NCBI RefSeq assembly: GCF_001675045.1
Contig: NZ_LYPA01000064.1
Span: 419,848 to 483,847, forward strand
DNA length: 64,000 bases
Direction: 5' to 3'
Source of the DNA: Paenibacillus oryzae
Lineage (GTDB): Bacteria; Bacillota; Bacilli; Paenibacillales; Paenibacillaceae
Shown one piece after another: positions 35,503 to 44,768 of this stretch. How positions within the stretch are numbered: position 1 is the stretch's first letter; the number at the start of each line of letters is the position of its first letter. Made by a program: the position numbers and the translations under genes. The notes beneath the pieces were generated by a model. That model ran no database searches, had not been told where the DNA came from, and worked only from the letters and a program-made list of their open reading frames with translations.

Positions 35503-36743
35503 GCGATGCCGCTCCCTTCCAGAAGAGTAGGCAGCTCTTGCAAATGCCGGACTGTATGCACGGTCAAACCTCGCGTGCGAAGCAAATGCTGCCAGGCCAC
35601 ATTGCCGCTTATCCTGTCCGTTCCGGAGCCGACATGTATGAGACAAGGCTGGATGCCTTTGCGGGAAAGCCACTCCATAGCTTGCACGATGCCGCTTCCT
35701 CCTTCTCCCGAAATGACAACCGCGAAGGAGCCCGGCTCGATTACGCTATCCGCCCGCAGCAATGAAGCGTACAGCGCAACGGGCGAATCCGCGTCAACCG
35801 AAGTTAGATGCTTCATACTCAGGCTGCGCTGCTCCATCCCCGACTTTGGCGGGAGTATCGTCATGCTTTCGCCAACCGACACAAGTCCCATCGCCGTGTC
35901 ATCCTTGAGGCCGTGCTCCATAAAGGAGGCCGCTATGGAAACCGCAAGCTCAAAGCGTTCTTCGGATTGTCCAGCGTATGAGGATAACCGGCGATCCAGA
36001 ATAACCAGGGTGCGAGGCAGCGACTCCCGCTCAAAGGCTTTTGATTTCCATTGGCCGGTTTTGGCTGTGGCATTCCAGTGAATCCGTGAAAGGCGGTCTC
36101 CGTAATGATATTCCCGCACGCCATTAATTTGCGTTGTTTCTTTGGCCGAGCGCGAAGCGGAAGCCTGAGAATACGGCCCTTTTACACCTTGCCGAAACCC
36201 AACCCATGCTTTCAGAGCAACAATCTGAGGCTGAATGCTGAACGTCTGCTCCGCCACAAAGCTGCCTTCGTGCTCGAATAGTCCAAAAACATCATAAGAT
36301 ACGCATTCCGTCCGCTGGAATCGGTATTCTCCCCGTTGAAGCGGAGGCGTCTGGTAGGATACATTGCCCGCGCGTTTCCAGTTAGGCACGTAGGACGTTT
36401 CAAATTGAAGCAATTTCCCGTTTTCCCGCTGAAGCTGGTCGCGAACAATAACATAAGGCACAGGATAAAAACCGGGAATGCGAATATACAGCTTGACTTC
36501 CATTGTAGTGCCTGCGCTTAAAGCCCCTTGCTTCAGGTTAGTTCCTCCACTGATAACCCTGGACCCGTTCACTCTGGCTATGCCGCTCCATCTTCCCAGC
36601 AGCAAATAGATAAGCAAAAGGCTCAGAATAACCAGCAGCATCAGCGCTGTTTTACCGCCTTGAAACAGAAAGTATAAGACGCAGCCGAAATACGCGGCAG
36701 CTGCCAGAAGCCAGCGAGTCTTTTGGCTCATTGGTTTCATCAT
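35499..36743 (-). CDS. DUF58-domain membrane protein
   Basis: A 414-residue protein with two N-terminal helices (LLAAAAYFGCVLYFLF and LLVILSLLLIYLLL) and a DUF58 domain (about 180-290) marked by REYHYGDRLSRIHWNATAK. The C-terminal half resembles a von Willebrand A fold (TLVILDRR). ATG 36743 is taken because GGAGAG precedes it; the TTG at 36785 would overlap moxR. It is translationally coupled to the transglutaminase gene and partner to moxR. Confidence 0.92.
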   Translation of the reverse strand: MMKPMSQKTRWLLAAAAYFGCVLYFLFQGGKTALMLLVILSLLLIYLLLGRWSGIARVNGSRVISGGTNLKQGALSAGTTMEVKLYIRIPGFYPVPYVIVRDQLQRENGKLLQFETSYVPNWKRAGNVSYQTPPLQRGEYRFQRTECVSYDVFGLFEHEGSFVAEQTFSIQPQIVALKAWVGFRQGVKGPYSQASASRSAKETTQINGVREYHYGDRLSRIHWNATAKTGQWKSKAFERESLPRTLVILDRRLSSYAGQSEERFELAVSIAASFMEHGLKDDTAMGLVSVGESMTILPPKSGMEQRSLSMKHLTSVDADSPVALYASLLRADSVIEPGSFAVVISGEGGSGIVQAMEWLSRKGIQPCLIHVGSGTDRISGNVAWQHLLRTRGLTVHTVRHLQELPTLLEGSGIA

Positions 36744-36747
36744 AGCC

Positions 36748-37704
36748 CTATCTCTCCAGACGAACAGGCACTTTAACCGATTCAATAATCTGTTGAAGGA
36801 TTGATTCGGCCTTCAGTCCGTTCATGCGAGCTTCTGTTCTCAGCACAATCCGGTGGCACAATACATAAGGGGCCAGCGATTTCACGTCATCCGGCGTCAC
36901 AAAGCTGCGCTGGCGCAGGTAAGCGCTCGCTTTGGCCGCACGCGACAATGAAATCGCCGCACGGGGACTTGCTCCGAGAAGCACCTGGGCGTGCTCCCGC
37001 GTCCCGCGAACCAGGTTCACCAAATATTTGGCTACTGCATCGTCAATATGGACGGCCATGGCCTGCTCTTGTATTTCCATCAAGTTTTGCGTATCCAGCA
37101 CCTGCTGCACGCGATCCGAAGGATGATGAGTGTCGGGCGAAGCTATCATGCGCTGCTCGTCGGATTCAGCAGGGTAACCCAGCGACAGCTTCATCATAAA
37201 CCGGTCAAGCTGCGCCTCCGGCAGCGTATAGGTGCCTTCAAATTCGATCGGATTTTGCGTAGCGAGAAGAGTAAAGGGCTTTGGCAGCTCGTAGGTCTCC
37301 CCATCCACCGTAACATGCCCCTCCTCCATGGCCTCCAGCAAGGCCGACTGGGTTTTGGTCGTCGCCCGGTTAATCTCGTCCGCCAGCAATATATTCGTCA
37401 TGACGGGGCCCGGCCGAAACAGGAAAGCTTCCTGTTTGGGATGATAGATTGAAACGCCGGTTATATCGGTAGGCAGCAAATCGGGATTGCACTGGATTCT
37501 ACGGAATTGCCCTCCTACGGTTTTGGCAAGCGCTTTGACCAGCTGGGTCTTTCCCGTGCCCGGCACATCCTCCAGCAGCACGTGGCCCCCAGCCAGCACA
37601 GCGATTAAAAGTCTTTCTATCTCCTCATGCTTTCCCAGGATACAAGAATCTAATTGCGATAAAATAAATGAGCATGATTGCATATCAGCAGAACGGATAT
37701 CCAT
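36748..37704 (-). CDS. MoxR-family AAA+ ATPase
   Basis: A 318-residue MoxR ATPase. Walker A is EDVPGTGKT, Walker B LLADEINR, sensor 1 LLATQNPIE, followed by the arginine-finger region QLDRFMM. MoxR ATPases act as chaperones that mature metalloenzymes or complexes, typically with the DUF58 protein encoded next to them. The start is ATG after GGGAGG at 7 bp. Confidence 0.94.
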   Translation of the reverse strand: MDIRSADMQSCSFILSQLDSCILGKHEEIERLLIAVLAGGHVLLEDVPGTGKTQLVKALAKTVGGQFRRIQCNPDLLPTDITGVSIYHPKQEAFLFRPGPVMTNILLADEINRATTKTQSALLEAMEEGHVTVDGETYELPKPFTLLATQNPIEFEGTYTLPEAQLDRFMMKLSLGYPAESDEQRMIASPDTHHPSDRVQQVLDTQNLMEIQEQAMAVHIDDAVAKYLVNLVRGTREHAQVLLGASPRAAISLSRAAKASAYLRQRSFVTPDDVKSLAPYVLCHRIVLRTEARMNGLKAESILQQIIESVKVPVRLER

Positions 37705-37781
37705 AAATCAACCTCCCGGAAAAATATGAGCTCCCCTCTATTTTACCGTATGGTATTCACCTGTACAAATTTCGGCATTCC

Positions 37782-37813
37782 AAAAAAAATTGGAGAATCC
37801 CACAGGATTCCCC
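37782..37813 (-). terminator. spoVA operon terminator
   Basis: GGGGAATCC and GGATTCTCC form a stem around TGTG on the minus strand, followed by eight T residues. It lies 17 bp after the spoVAE stop. Confidence 0.85.
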
Positions 37814-37829
37814 AAAACTTACGGAATTC

Positions 37830-38180
37830 TCAGCCTTTAGGCCTTATGACAAGGGCCGCAAGGAATGAAAAGATGATAGCCGCCGATATGCCGGCGCTTG
37901 TCACCTTAAAGATGCCGGAAATAACGCCGATCCACCCTTGGCTGTGCAGCTCCGTCAAAGCTCCGTGCACAAGCGCGTTGCCAAAGCTTGTAATAGGTAC
38001 GGTTGCGCCGGCGCCGGCAAATTTAATCAACGGCTCGTAGAGATCAAGCCCGTCCACGATAGCCCCGATGACAACCAGCGTCGCCATGGTATGGGCGGGC
38101 GTCAGCTTCAGCACGTCAAACATCAGCTGTCCCAATACGCAGATAGCGCCGCCAACAAGGAACGCCCATAAAAAAATCAT
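37830..38180 (-). CDS. spoVAE: Stage V sporulation protein AE
   Basis: A 116-residue membrane protein with about four helices and the SpoVAC/AE motif AGAGATVPITSFGNAL. It is part of the SpoVA channel that moves Ca-dipicolinic acid into the forespore and releases it in germination. It starts inside the spoVAD stop (ATGA). Confidence 0.95.
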   Translation of the reverse strand: MIFLWAFLVGGAICVLGQLMFDVLKLTPAHTMATLVVIGAIVDGLDLYEPLIKFAGAGATVPITSFGNALVHGALTELHSQGWIGVISGIFKVTSAGISAAIIFSFLAALVIRPKG

Positions 38181-39205
38181 GCCTCTCCCCCCTCTCCATT
38201 ACCCGCCGTGATGGCAACGGCATGGGCAATACCGGGAATGCTTTCTCCTTGCTGGAACGATATCGGGGACAAAAGCGCTCCGGTGGCCACAACCAAAATC
38301 CGCTTCAGCTCGCCCTTTGCCAGCCGCTTCAGCAAATGTCCATACGTAACGACCGCCGAGCAGGCGCAGCCGCTGCCTCCGGCTTGAACCTTTTGCTTCT
38401 CGACATCGTATACCAAAAGCCCGCAATCGTTAAATTCGGTATGGTCCATCGGAACGCCATTTTTCATCAGCAGCTCCTTGGCAATAGGATGTCCTACGCC
38501 TGCCAGGTCGCCGGTCACAATCAAATCATAATCGCCGGGGGAGCGCCCCGTATCATTGAAATGGGCCTGTATTGTATCCACTGCGGCCGGAGCCATCGCG
38601 GCGCCCATATTAAAGGGGTCCTTGATGCCGAGATCCACGACCTTGCCGATGGTTGCGCATTCGACAACAGGCCCGTTGCCTTGCGCGGCCACAAGCGCGG
38701 CGCCGGCGCCAGTTACCGTAAACTGGGCTGTCGGGGGTTTCTGAGAGCCGTATTCCGTAGGATACCGGAACTGCTTCTCCGCCGTGCAGTTATGGCTTGC
38801 AGTACCCGCCAGCACCCGCTCCGCGGCGCCGCTGTCCACAAGCTGGCAAGCCAGCGCAAGCGATTCCATGGAGGTGGAGCAGGCTCCAAAGACGCCGATA
38901 TAAGGCGCTCCGATGGCTCTTGCGGCAAAGCTGCTGCTAATGATCTGGTTCATCAAATCCCCGCCGACATAAAACTGGACATCCTGCCGCGACAACCCGG
39001 CTTTTTGAACGGCGAATTCAGAAGCCTGCTCCAGGAGAAGGCGCTCCGCCTTTTCCCAGCTTTTTTGCTGCATATCCAATTCCGGGTGGACCAGATCAAA
39101 GGATTCCGCCAATGGCCCGCTGCCCTCCTCCGGCCCCACGACGGAGGACGCTCCAATAATGACCGGCCGGTTTGCAAACCACCAGGACTGCTTGCCCTTC
39201 AGCAT
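38177..39205 (-). CDS. spoVAD: Stage V sporulation protein AD
   Basis: A 342-residue thiolase-fold protein with the signature FGACSTSMESLALA, SAMAPAA-like GAAMAPAA, and GGSGCACSAVV. SpoVAD binds dipicolinic acid on the forespore side of the SpoVA complex. ATG 39205 (MLKGKQSWW) matches the family N-terminus and has GGGAGGG 8 bp upstream. Confidence 0.96.
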   Translation of the reverse strand: MLKGKQSWWFANRPVIIGASSVVGPEEGSGPLAESFDLVHPELDMQQKSWEKAERLLLEQASEFAVQKAGLSRQDVQFYVGGDLMNQIISSSFAARAIGAPYIGVFGACSTSMESLALACQLVDSGAAERVLAGTASHNCTAEKQFRYPTEYGSQKPPTAQFTVTGAGAALVAAQGNGPVVECATIGKVVDLGIKDPFNMGAAMAPAAVDTIQAHFNDTGRSPGDYDLIVTGDLAGVGHPIAKELLMKNGVPMDHTEFNDCGLLVYDVEKQKVQAGGSGCACSAVVTYGHLLKRLAKGELKRILVVATGALLSPISFQQGESIPGIAHAVAITAGNGEGGEA

Positions 39206-39206
39206 C

Positions 39207-39698
39207 TTATTGCCCTCCCGTGCCAAGAATCAGATGCGCGATCCCGACAAAAAAAGCGGCGACAGTGCCGTAGACGATAACTGCTCCCGCAAGCTTGAAC
39301 ATATTGCCGCCAACGCCCAGCACCAGCCCTTCGCTTCGATGCTCCAGCGCGGCGGAGCACATGGAATTGGCAAACCCCGTGACCGGCACGGCTGAACCGG
39401 CGCCAGCAAACTGGGCAAGCTTGTCATAAACGCCGAGGCTTGTCAAAATAACCGACAGCAGAATCATCACCGCCACGGTTGGATTGGACGCCTGCTCCGG
39501 AGTCATGTTCATCAGATGCATAAACAGCTCTGTTACCGCTTGTCCCACCAGGCAGATGCTTCCGCCCACCAGAAATGCCTTCAAGCAATTTCCGAGGATG
39601 GAGCGAGGCGGCTCTTTTTCTTTTGCATATACTTGATATTCCTTGGGCGACATGGCCATTTTGTCAAAGCGGCCCGCGCCGTTTTTTGCAGTTGCCAA
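39207..39698 (-). CDS. spoVAC: Stage V sporulation protein AC
   Basis: A 163-residue membrane protein with four or five helices and AGAGSAVPVTGFANSM. SpoVAC is the mechanosensitive pore component of the SpoVA channel. The start is TTG at 39698 with AGGAGGG 8 bp upstream. It is the first gene of a three-gene operon; no spoVAA, AB, AF or gpr is present here. Confidence 0.95.
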   Translation of the reverse strand: MATAKNGAGRFDKMAMSPKEYQVYAKEKEPPRSILGNCLKAFLVGGSICLVGQAVTELFMHLMNMTPEQASNPTVAVMILLSVILTSLGVYDKLAQFAGAGSAVPVTGFANSMCSAALEHRSEGLVLGVGGNMFKLAGAVIVYGTVAAFFVGIAHLILGTGGQ

Positions 39699-39763
39699 TT
39701 CTGTTCCCTCCTTACCCGCTGCGGCTTTCGGAAGCTAATCCGGCCGCTGTCTGCCTTCCCCTT

Positions 39764-39793
39764 CATTATTTGTTATTTTTCCATTCGTTATGC
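39764..39793 (-). promoter_or_regulatory. Candidate sigma-G promoter of spoVAC
   Basis: On the minus strand GCATA (39789-39793), 18 bp, then AATAATG (39764-39770) resembles the forespore sigma-G pattern (GYATR, CATNMTA). The spoVA operon is sigma-G dependent in B. subtilis. Confidence 0.4.
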
Positions 39794-39817
39794 CAAGTTC
39801 GGCTTCCCAGCGCCATG

Positions 39818-39851
39818 CAAAAAACCAGCCTGGCTTTTTTGCCGGCTGGTT
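39818..39851 (-). terminator. Terminator of the STM3941-like gene
   Basis: An AACCAGCC...GGCTGGTT stem with a bulge and inner GGC/GCC is followed by six T residues on the minus strand, 13 bp after the stop. Confidence 0.8.
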
Positions 39852-39863
39852 CCATGCATCTAT

Positions 39864-40424
39864 CTATGATTTCCAAATGCCGCCCGAACGCTTCCACTTA
39901 TCCACCATCATCTCGTAGAACCGCCCCAATGGAACACTGAGCATTTCCTGCGAGATATGAATCGGCGCATCAACCAGTGTATTGTTCAGATTCATCAGCC
40001 ATCTTTTGAAGCGCGGCTGCTTTTGGAGAAAGGCTTGCGGGTCACGAAGCTTGATGCTGATCCATCGCTGCCCGGAATATTCGGTAATCCCGATATCTTC
40101 AATTTCGTCCCAAGCGATGGTGCCTGCCGAAACATAAGAGGAATCGTCAATAATGCCTTCTTCATTAATAAACAGGGATGGCTTCCTGCCAAGCAGTCTG
40201 GCCAAAAAGAAAACAAACGCCGCGCCGAAAAAAAGAATGCTTATTACACCGATAATCCCTTCAATCCAACCGCCGGAAAGGATCATCCATATGCCAATGG
40301 CGACAAATGCAAAACTGCCCAGAGAAAATAGCGCCATCCTCTTTTTGTCAGGATATTCTGCATAGCTAAAGGGTTGCTGTTGAACGTTATTGGTTTTCCC
40401 GTTGCTCTGTTTGTGTTCAATCAT
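39864..40424 (-). CDS. STM3941-family membrane protein
   Basis: A 186-residue protein with two adjacent helices (FSLGSFAFVAIGIWMIL and IGVISILFFGAAFVFFLA) and a C-terminal PH-like beta domain (SLFINEEGIIDDSS, GTIAWDEIEDIGI). This matches the STM3941 family, whose function is unknown. It is monocistronic with a strong terminator; its upstream region (40425-40643) holds no other gene that I can support. Confidence 0.8.
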   Translation of the reverse strand: MIEHKQSNGKTNNVQQQPFSYAEYPDKKRMALFSLGSFAFVAIGIWMILSGGWIEGIIGVISILFFGAAFVFFLARLLGRKPSLFINEEGIIDDSSYVSAGTIAWDEIEDIGITEYSGQRWISIKLRDPQAFLQKQPRFKRWLMNLNNTLVDAPIHISQEMLSVPLGRFYEMMVDKWKRSGGIWKS

Positions 40425-40643
40425 CGTTTAAAATGGCTCCTCCTTGTCCTCTCCCCCGCCTCCATCCGTTCATGCAGCCAGTCGGAAAATCCGGGGGACA
40501 TCAATCCCTTTCATTGTTAAACAGATTTTCTGATTTGAAAACGGCCCAGACCAAAAATAAGACTGAGGTAACAGGAATCGCCATTGTCAAGCCCATTTAC
40601 GATCAAGCCGCCTTATGAGCGGCGGATAATGCGCCAAAAATGC

Positions 40644-40669
40644 AAAAAAGACCTCCGCGCCGGAGGCCT
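40644..40669 (-). terminator. Terminator of the sugar-isomerase gene
   Basis: GGCCTCCG and CGGAGGTC pair on the minus strand and are followed by six T residues. Confidence 0.85.
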
Positions 40670-40710
40670 TTCTCTCTTGCATTTGTTATGATTCAACTCC
40701 CCGGAAATGC

Positions 40711-41553
40711 CTATGCCATCAAGCCTGCCGCCGAAAAAACCTTGTCGTACCCCGCCTTGGAGCGTTGTGCAAGCTCTTCGGGCGTTCCAGCCGGAGTCTC
40801 CGCACTCAAAATCTCCTGCGTGACGGGGCCCCGATAACCAATTTCATGCAGCGCCTTCAGAAAACCGGCCAAATCAATGACGCCTTCGCCTGGATACAAG
40901 CGGCCATTGTCCAACGCCTCCTCGACAGGCACATCAGGCGCATCGTTTAAGTGCACGTGTATGATTTGATCCGGGGACAGCTTTACTATATCGTTAACAT
41001 TCAATCCGTTGGTATACCAATGATAGGAATCGTACAGCAAGCCGACGTTAGGCTCTCCGATACAGCTGATCCAGTCGAGCGTTTCCTCCACTGTCCAGAT
41101 AAAGGGATTGCTCCAGCGAGTCCGCAGATGATGCGGCCCAACAAACTCAAGGCCAAGCGAAATGCCGTACGCTCCCAGAATTTGCGCGCAAGTCCGAAGC
41201 CTGCGCGTTGCCAGGACCATAAAATGGGCAGTCTTGTGGTCGGTGGACGGCAAAATATACGTACAGCAGCGGGTGCAGCCAAGCTCTCTTGCGGAAGCAG
41301 CCACCGCAGAAAGCTCTTCCAGCCCCTTCAAAAAGGCCTCCTCCGTCGTTCTCCATTCCACGCTTAACCCGATGGAGCCAATAACAACGCCATTCTCTGC
41401 AAGCAGCGCACGCGCGCCTTCCGCGCCATATTGGCGCACAAGGGCAGCCGCATCCAGATCGACTGCTTGGAAGCCGTATTTTCCGGCAAGCCGGATTAGC
41501 TGCTCCTGACTTTCCAAAGCGCCCAGACCCGCGCTCGACAATCCTCTCAGCAT
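40711..41553 (-). CDS. Sugar phosphate isomerase/epimerase (TIM barrel)
   Basis: A 280-residue xylose-isomerase-like TIM barrel (AP_endonuc_2 family). Metal ligands are likely in LGLEFVG (Glu), LLYDSYHW (Asp, His), HVHLND (His) and the final Glu in VTQEIL. Such enzymes isomerise or epimerise sugars, sugar acids or inosose; the substrate cannot be named. ATG 41553 (MLRGLSSAG) has AAGGAGG at good spacing. It is divergent from the AraC regulator gene (41688), which may control it. Confidence 0.87.
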   Translation of the reverse strand: MLRGLSSAGLGALESQEQLIRLAGKYGFQAVDLDAAALVRQYGAEGARALLAENGVVIGSIGLSVEWRTTEEAFLKGLEELSAVAASARELGCTRCCTYILPSTDHKTAHFMVLATRRLRTCAQILGAYGISLGLEFVGPHHLRTRWSNPFIWTVEETLDWISCIGEPNVGLLYDSYHWYTNGLNVNDIVKLSPDQIIHVHLNDAPDVPVEEALDNGRLYPGEGVIDLAGFLKALHEIGYRGPVTQEILSAETPAGTPEELAQRSKAGYDKVFSAAGLMA

Positions 41554-41687
41554 TTTAATAACCTCCTTGGCTGTAAGTACGAACAAGCTCTATCTCTATC
41601 CCTTTTCTATGATAGAATAGAACACAGATCAAAGCGCGCTTTTTTTTCGATAAACATCTCAAATTTTCGGAGGGTCCCCGTTCTATC

Positions 41688-42563
41688 ATGACCTATTATC
41701 CCGATTACTTAACAACCTACCCCAATATGGACACGGCAAATCCGCTCCATATCAGCCTGAATTCGCTGCCGGGCGGCTTTCGGCGGCATCGTCATAATTT
41801 TTTGGAGTTTTCTTATGTAATAGAAGGCAAAGGCTCGGAGACCGTCAACGGAAGCCGGCATGCCATGGAAGCCGGCATCTTTACCTTCGTGCTGCCCTAT
41901 CAGACCCATGAGCTGTTCACCGATCCCGGAGAAACGCTGAAATTATATAATTGCATGTTCAGTATGGATTTATTGCTGGAGGGTGCCGGCCATTCGTCCC
42001 TGCACGGGCTGCTGGAGGATACGGCAACCCCGCCTTACGTGCGGCTTGAAGGCGATAACAAAATCAGAATGAGGCATCTGGTGGAGGATATGTATCACGA
42101 ATACAATGGCAATGAGACATGGCGGAACGCCATGCTTCAGCTGCGGCTGAAGGAGATTCTGATCTTGTTCGACCGCGCCCGGAGATTATCCCGCGGCGTT
42201 GAAGAGGAATTAATGGAACAACGGGGCGGGAAACGCTCCTCCACATGGTCAATTATCGCCTACATCCATACTCAATATCAGGAGGAGCTTACGTTATCCC
42301 GGCTGTCACAGCGGTTTGCAATGAGCGCTTCCCGCATCAGCGAAGTCATCAAGGAAGCAACAGGCCAAACCTTCCTGCAATTTCTTCACGATCTGCGCAT
42401 TCGGCACGCCTGCGGCCTTCTAGCCTCAACGGAGCTATCCGTTTCCGAGGTTGCGCTGGAATGTGGTTATGGATCATACGGCACCTTCTCCCGCGTGTTC
42501 CGCGCAGTCAAAGGAATGGCCCCCAAGGAATACCGGACCGCTATCGGTAAAATACAGTGTTAA
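41688..42563 (+). CDS. AraC-family transcriptional regulator
   Basis: A 291-residue regulator. A cupin sensor domain (about 15-110; HRHNFLEFSYVIEGKG) is followed by two helix-turn-helix motifs (LSRLSQRFAMSASRISEV; VSEVALECGYGSYGTFSRVFR). Arrangement and size fit carbohydrate regulators. It is divergent from the isomerase gene, with 134 bp between starts, so cross-regulation is likely. GGAGGG lies 13 bp before ATG, slightly far. Confidence 0.9.
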   Translation: MTYYPDYLTTYPNMDTANPLHISLNSLPGGFRRHRHNFLEFSYVIEGKGSETVNGSRHAMEAGIFTFVLPYQTHELFTDPGETLKLYNCMFSMDLLLEGAGHSSLHGLLEDTATPPYVRLEGDNKIRMRHLVEDMYHEYNGNETWRNAMLQLRLKEILILFDRARRLSRGVEEELMEQRGGKRSSTWSIIAYIHTQYQEELTLSRLSQRFAMSASRISEVIKEATGQTFLQFLHDLRIRHACGLLASTELSVSEVALECGYGSYGTFSRVFRAVKGMAPKEYRTAIGKIQC

Positions 42564-42692
42564 TTACAAACACAAGAACAAAGATGATATAAAGAACAAC
42601 TGAAATGATCCGCATCGTGCGTTTGTCCACTGCTGCACGCTCCTTCCCGCGTTCATTGACATCCCTGCTGTATTGTATGCCGGCAAGGGCGA

Positions 42693-43865
42693 TTGCGGAA
42701 TAAAGATACGATGCTGGGGAAAGGGGCTTTAGGCTTACTCATGTCAACACTTACACCATCGGCTGCCAAACAAGCCGTTTTCGAAGCCATTGCAAGATCG
42801 GTCAAATTATCAAAGCTGGAGCTCCACCGTTCATTCAGCCTTACCGGCAGCAGCATGGCGCGCGTACTGGACGAGCTGATTGCCCACGGGCTTATCCGGG
42901 AAAATGGCTACGGCCCTTCCACTGGCGGCCGAAGACCTATCCTATACGAACTAAACCCGGAATACGGCTATTTGCTGGGACTGGAGGTATCGCGAACCTA
43001 CTCCGCAATTGGGCTTTTCGACATGGCCTTGCAGCCGCTGGCTAGCCATAAATGGAATATGGATGAAAGCATGAATCCCGGAGCCTTGATTACCGCGGTA
43101 AAACGATGGATCGGACGGGCGATTTCAAGATTGTCCATCCCGAGGGAAAAACTGATCGGTCTTGGCATCGGTTCAGTAGGACCGCTAGACCGTGACAGCG
43201 GCATGCTGCTAAACACCAATCATTTTCATGCACAGGGCTGGAAAAACATCCCTCTCCGCTCCATGATGGAAGAAGCATTAGGCATAAAGGTCGTATTGGA
43301 AAGCGGAGCAAGCGCAGCCTTGATCGGAGAGCATTGGTCCCTAAAGGAGGAAATGCCTGATCATATGCTGTACGTGCACGTAGGAGCGGGTATTCGCTCA
43401 GCGATGATGTCAGACGGAAGAATTGTGCGCGGCGCTGCCGATATGGAGGAATCCATTGGAGGAATGATTATTCAGAGCAGCGGCCCCACGTCGGACTCGC
43501 CTCAAACATTTGGGATTTTAAAGGATTTTGTAACGCTTAAGGCATTGGAGAAAGCCGATTTCCCGACATTGCTGCAGTCATTGCAAAACAATGATCCACA
43601 TATCGAACAACTCTTTATGCAATCCGCCAATTATTTAGGCATTGGCCTAGCCAACATTATTAACATGGTGCATCCCGAAAAAATTATTTTGGGCGGTCCG
43701 CTGGTTCATTCCAGCAGCAGGTATTACGAAACCGCCATCGCAACGGCCGTGAGCCATATTTATTCCGATTCCGGCTACCGCCCCCGCTTTTCGCAAGGCC
43801 AGCTGAAGGAGCAGGCCGTTGCAGCAGGAGCCGCTGTTATTATGCTTAAGGAATTGGGATTGTGA
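42693..43865 (+). CDS. Degenerate ROK-family transcriptional regulator
   Basis: This protein has up to 390 residues, with an N-terminal winged helix (SKLELHRSFSLTGSSMARVLDEL) and a ROK domain recognisable from LGLGIGSVGPLD and the final NMVHPEKIILGG. The ROK hallmark is damaged: no cysteine zinc motif, no GELGH active-site block and no ATP-binding DxGxT, so it cannot be a sugar kinase and probably acts only as a repressor. The start is uncertain: TTG 42693, ATG 42711 and ATG 42741 are all possible and none has an ideal ribosome binding site; 42741 best fits family length. Confidence 0.83.
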   Translation: MRNKDTMLGKGALGLLMSTLTPSAAKQAVFEAIARSVKLSKLELHRSFSLTGSSMARVLDELIAHGLIRENGYGPSTGGRRPILYELNPEYGYLLGLEVSRTYSAIGLFDMALQPLASHKWNMDESMNPGALITAVKRWIGRAISRLSIPREKLIGLGIGSVGPLDRDSGMLLNTNHFHAQGWKNIPLRSMMEEALGIKVVLESGASAALIGEHWSLKEEMPDHMLYVHVGAGIRSAMMSDGRIVRGAADMEESIGGMIIQSSGPTSDSPQTFGILKDFVTLKALEKADFPTLLQSLQNNDPHIEQLFMQSANYLGIGLANIINMVHPEKIILGGPLVHSSSRYYETAIATAVSHIYSDSGYRPRFSQGQLKEQAVAAGAAVIMLKELGL

Positions 43866-43885
43866 AAAAACATCCCGCCAATGAC

Positions 43886-43945
43886 AGGAGCCTGCCAATC
43901 ACTCAGGAAACCGTTCCTTGGGAGTGAAGGAGCAGGCTCCTTTTT
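43886..43945 (+). terminator. Terminator of the ROK gene
   Basis: GGAGCCTGC (43887-43895) pairs with GCAGGCTCC (43932-43940), with an inner CACTC/GAGTG stem, then TTTTT. Confidence 0.9.
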
Positions 43946-44006
43946 GCCAAAAGCGGTCGTTCACCATGGAGGCCTCGATAGCGGCTTTTCCATTGGGTCG
44001 CAGCGC

Positions 44007-44768
44007 CTATACTTTTACCTTTCGGTTAAGCAAATAGCTGATGCCGGCAAGCAATAGCACTACGATTACCGCATCTAAGGCAAATGACGCCCAATTAATG
44101 GAATCCAGACCGCCAAACGATACGGTTGCGGTGCCGTTTTCCTCTAAAATTTGAAAGCCGATAACGTCTGTGTCTCCCCCTCCATTGCTAGACGGGAACA
44201 ACCAGGCTTGCAGCATAGACAAGCCCGCGGCAATGCCAAAAAATACAGTTATGCCAAGCCAGGCTCCGCCTTTTCCTTTTATCGTTTCTGTAACTGTCAT
44301 GGAGAAAAATAGCAGCGCCGTCAGGCAAACGCTAAACCAGATGATAGTGAACAAAATGCTGAACCAGCCCGATGCCGTTATATTTTCTTTTGCAATTTGA
44401 AGAAGCGTTGCTTCGAACCCTCCCCAGGAGGCCAATACAGCATCATAAAGCACATAGACGCCAATTAAAGCAAGCTCGATCCCGATTAACATAGCAAAAG
44501 GCGTTATAGCCGCATATACGGAAGGCAGCGGCAATAATCTGCGGCTATAGGACGTGATATTTTTCCGATAGGTGTTGCAAACCAAAACAAAGCCAAGCAC
44601 GCCGGTCATAATAATAAGCATGATCGAGCTCGTATAAATAGTAATGAATCCCCAATCCTTCCATTTGCCTACAGTCAAAATGGCAGCCAGCCCGGCAAGG
44701 AGGATGATGGCTCCTGCACTAAGCAATGTAGCATTTTTTTTGACATCATATTTGAATAAATGAATCAT
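44007..44768 (-). CDS. ABC transporter membrane protein
   Basis: A 253-residue protein with six hydrophobic helices and no known catalytic motif. It starts inside the stop of the ATPase gene (ATGA). Together they resemble Ytr-type ABC transporters controlled by a YtrA regulator, often induced by cell-wall antibiotics; the substrate is unknown. Confidence 0.83.
   Translation of the reverse strand: MIHLFKYDVKKNATLLSAGAIILLAGLAAILTVGKWKDWGFITIYTSSIMLIIMTGVLGFVLVCNTYRKNITSYSRRLLPLPSVYAAITPFAMLIGIELALIGVYVLYDAVLASWGGFEATLLQIAKENITASGWFSILFTIIWFSVCLTALLFFSMTVTETIKGKGGAWLGITVFFGIAAGLSMLQAWLFPSSNGGGDTDVIGFQILEENGTATVSFGGLDSINWASFALDAVIVVLLLAGISYLLNRKVKV

Noticed and set aside
41630..41652. Terminator from AAAGCGCGCTTT plus T tract
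   Set aside because: The stem has no loop and lies in a divergent promoter region, so it cannot serve either neighbouring gene.
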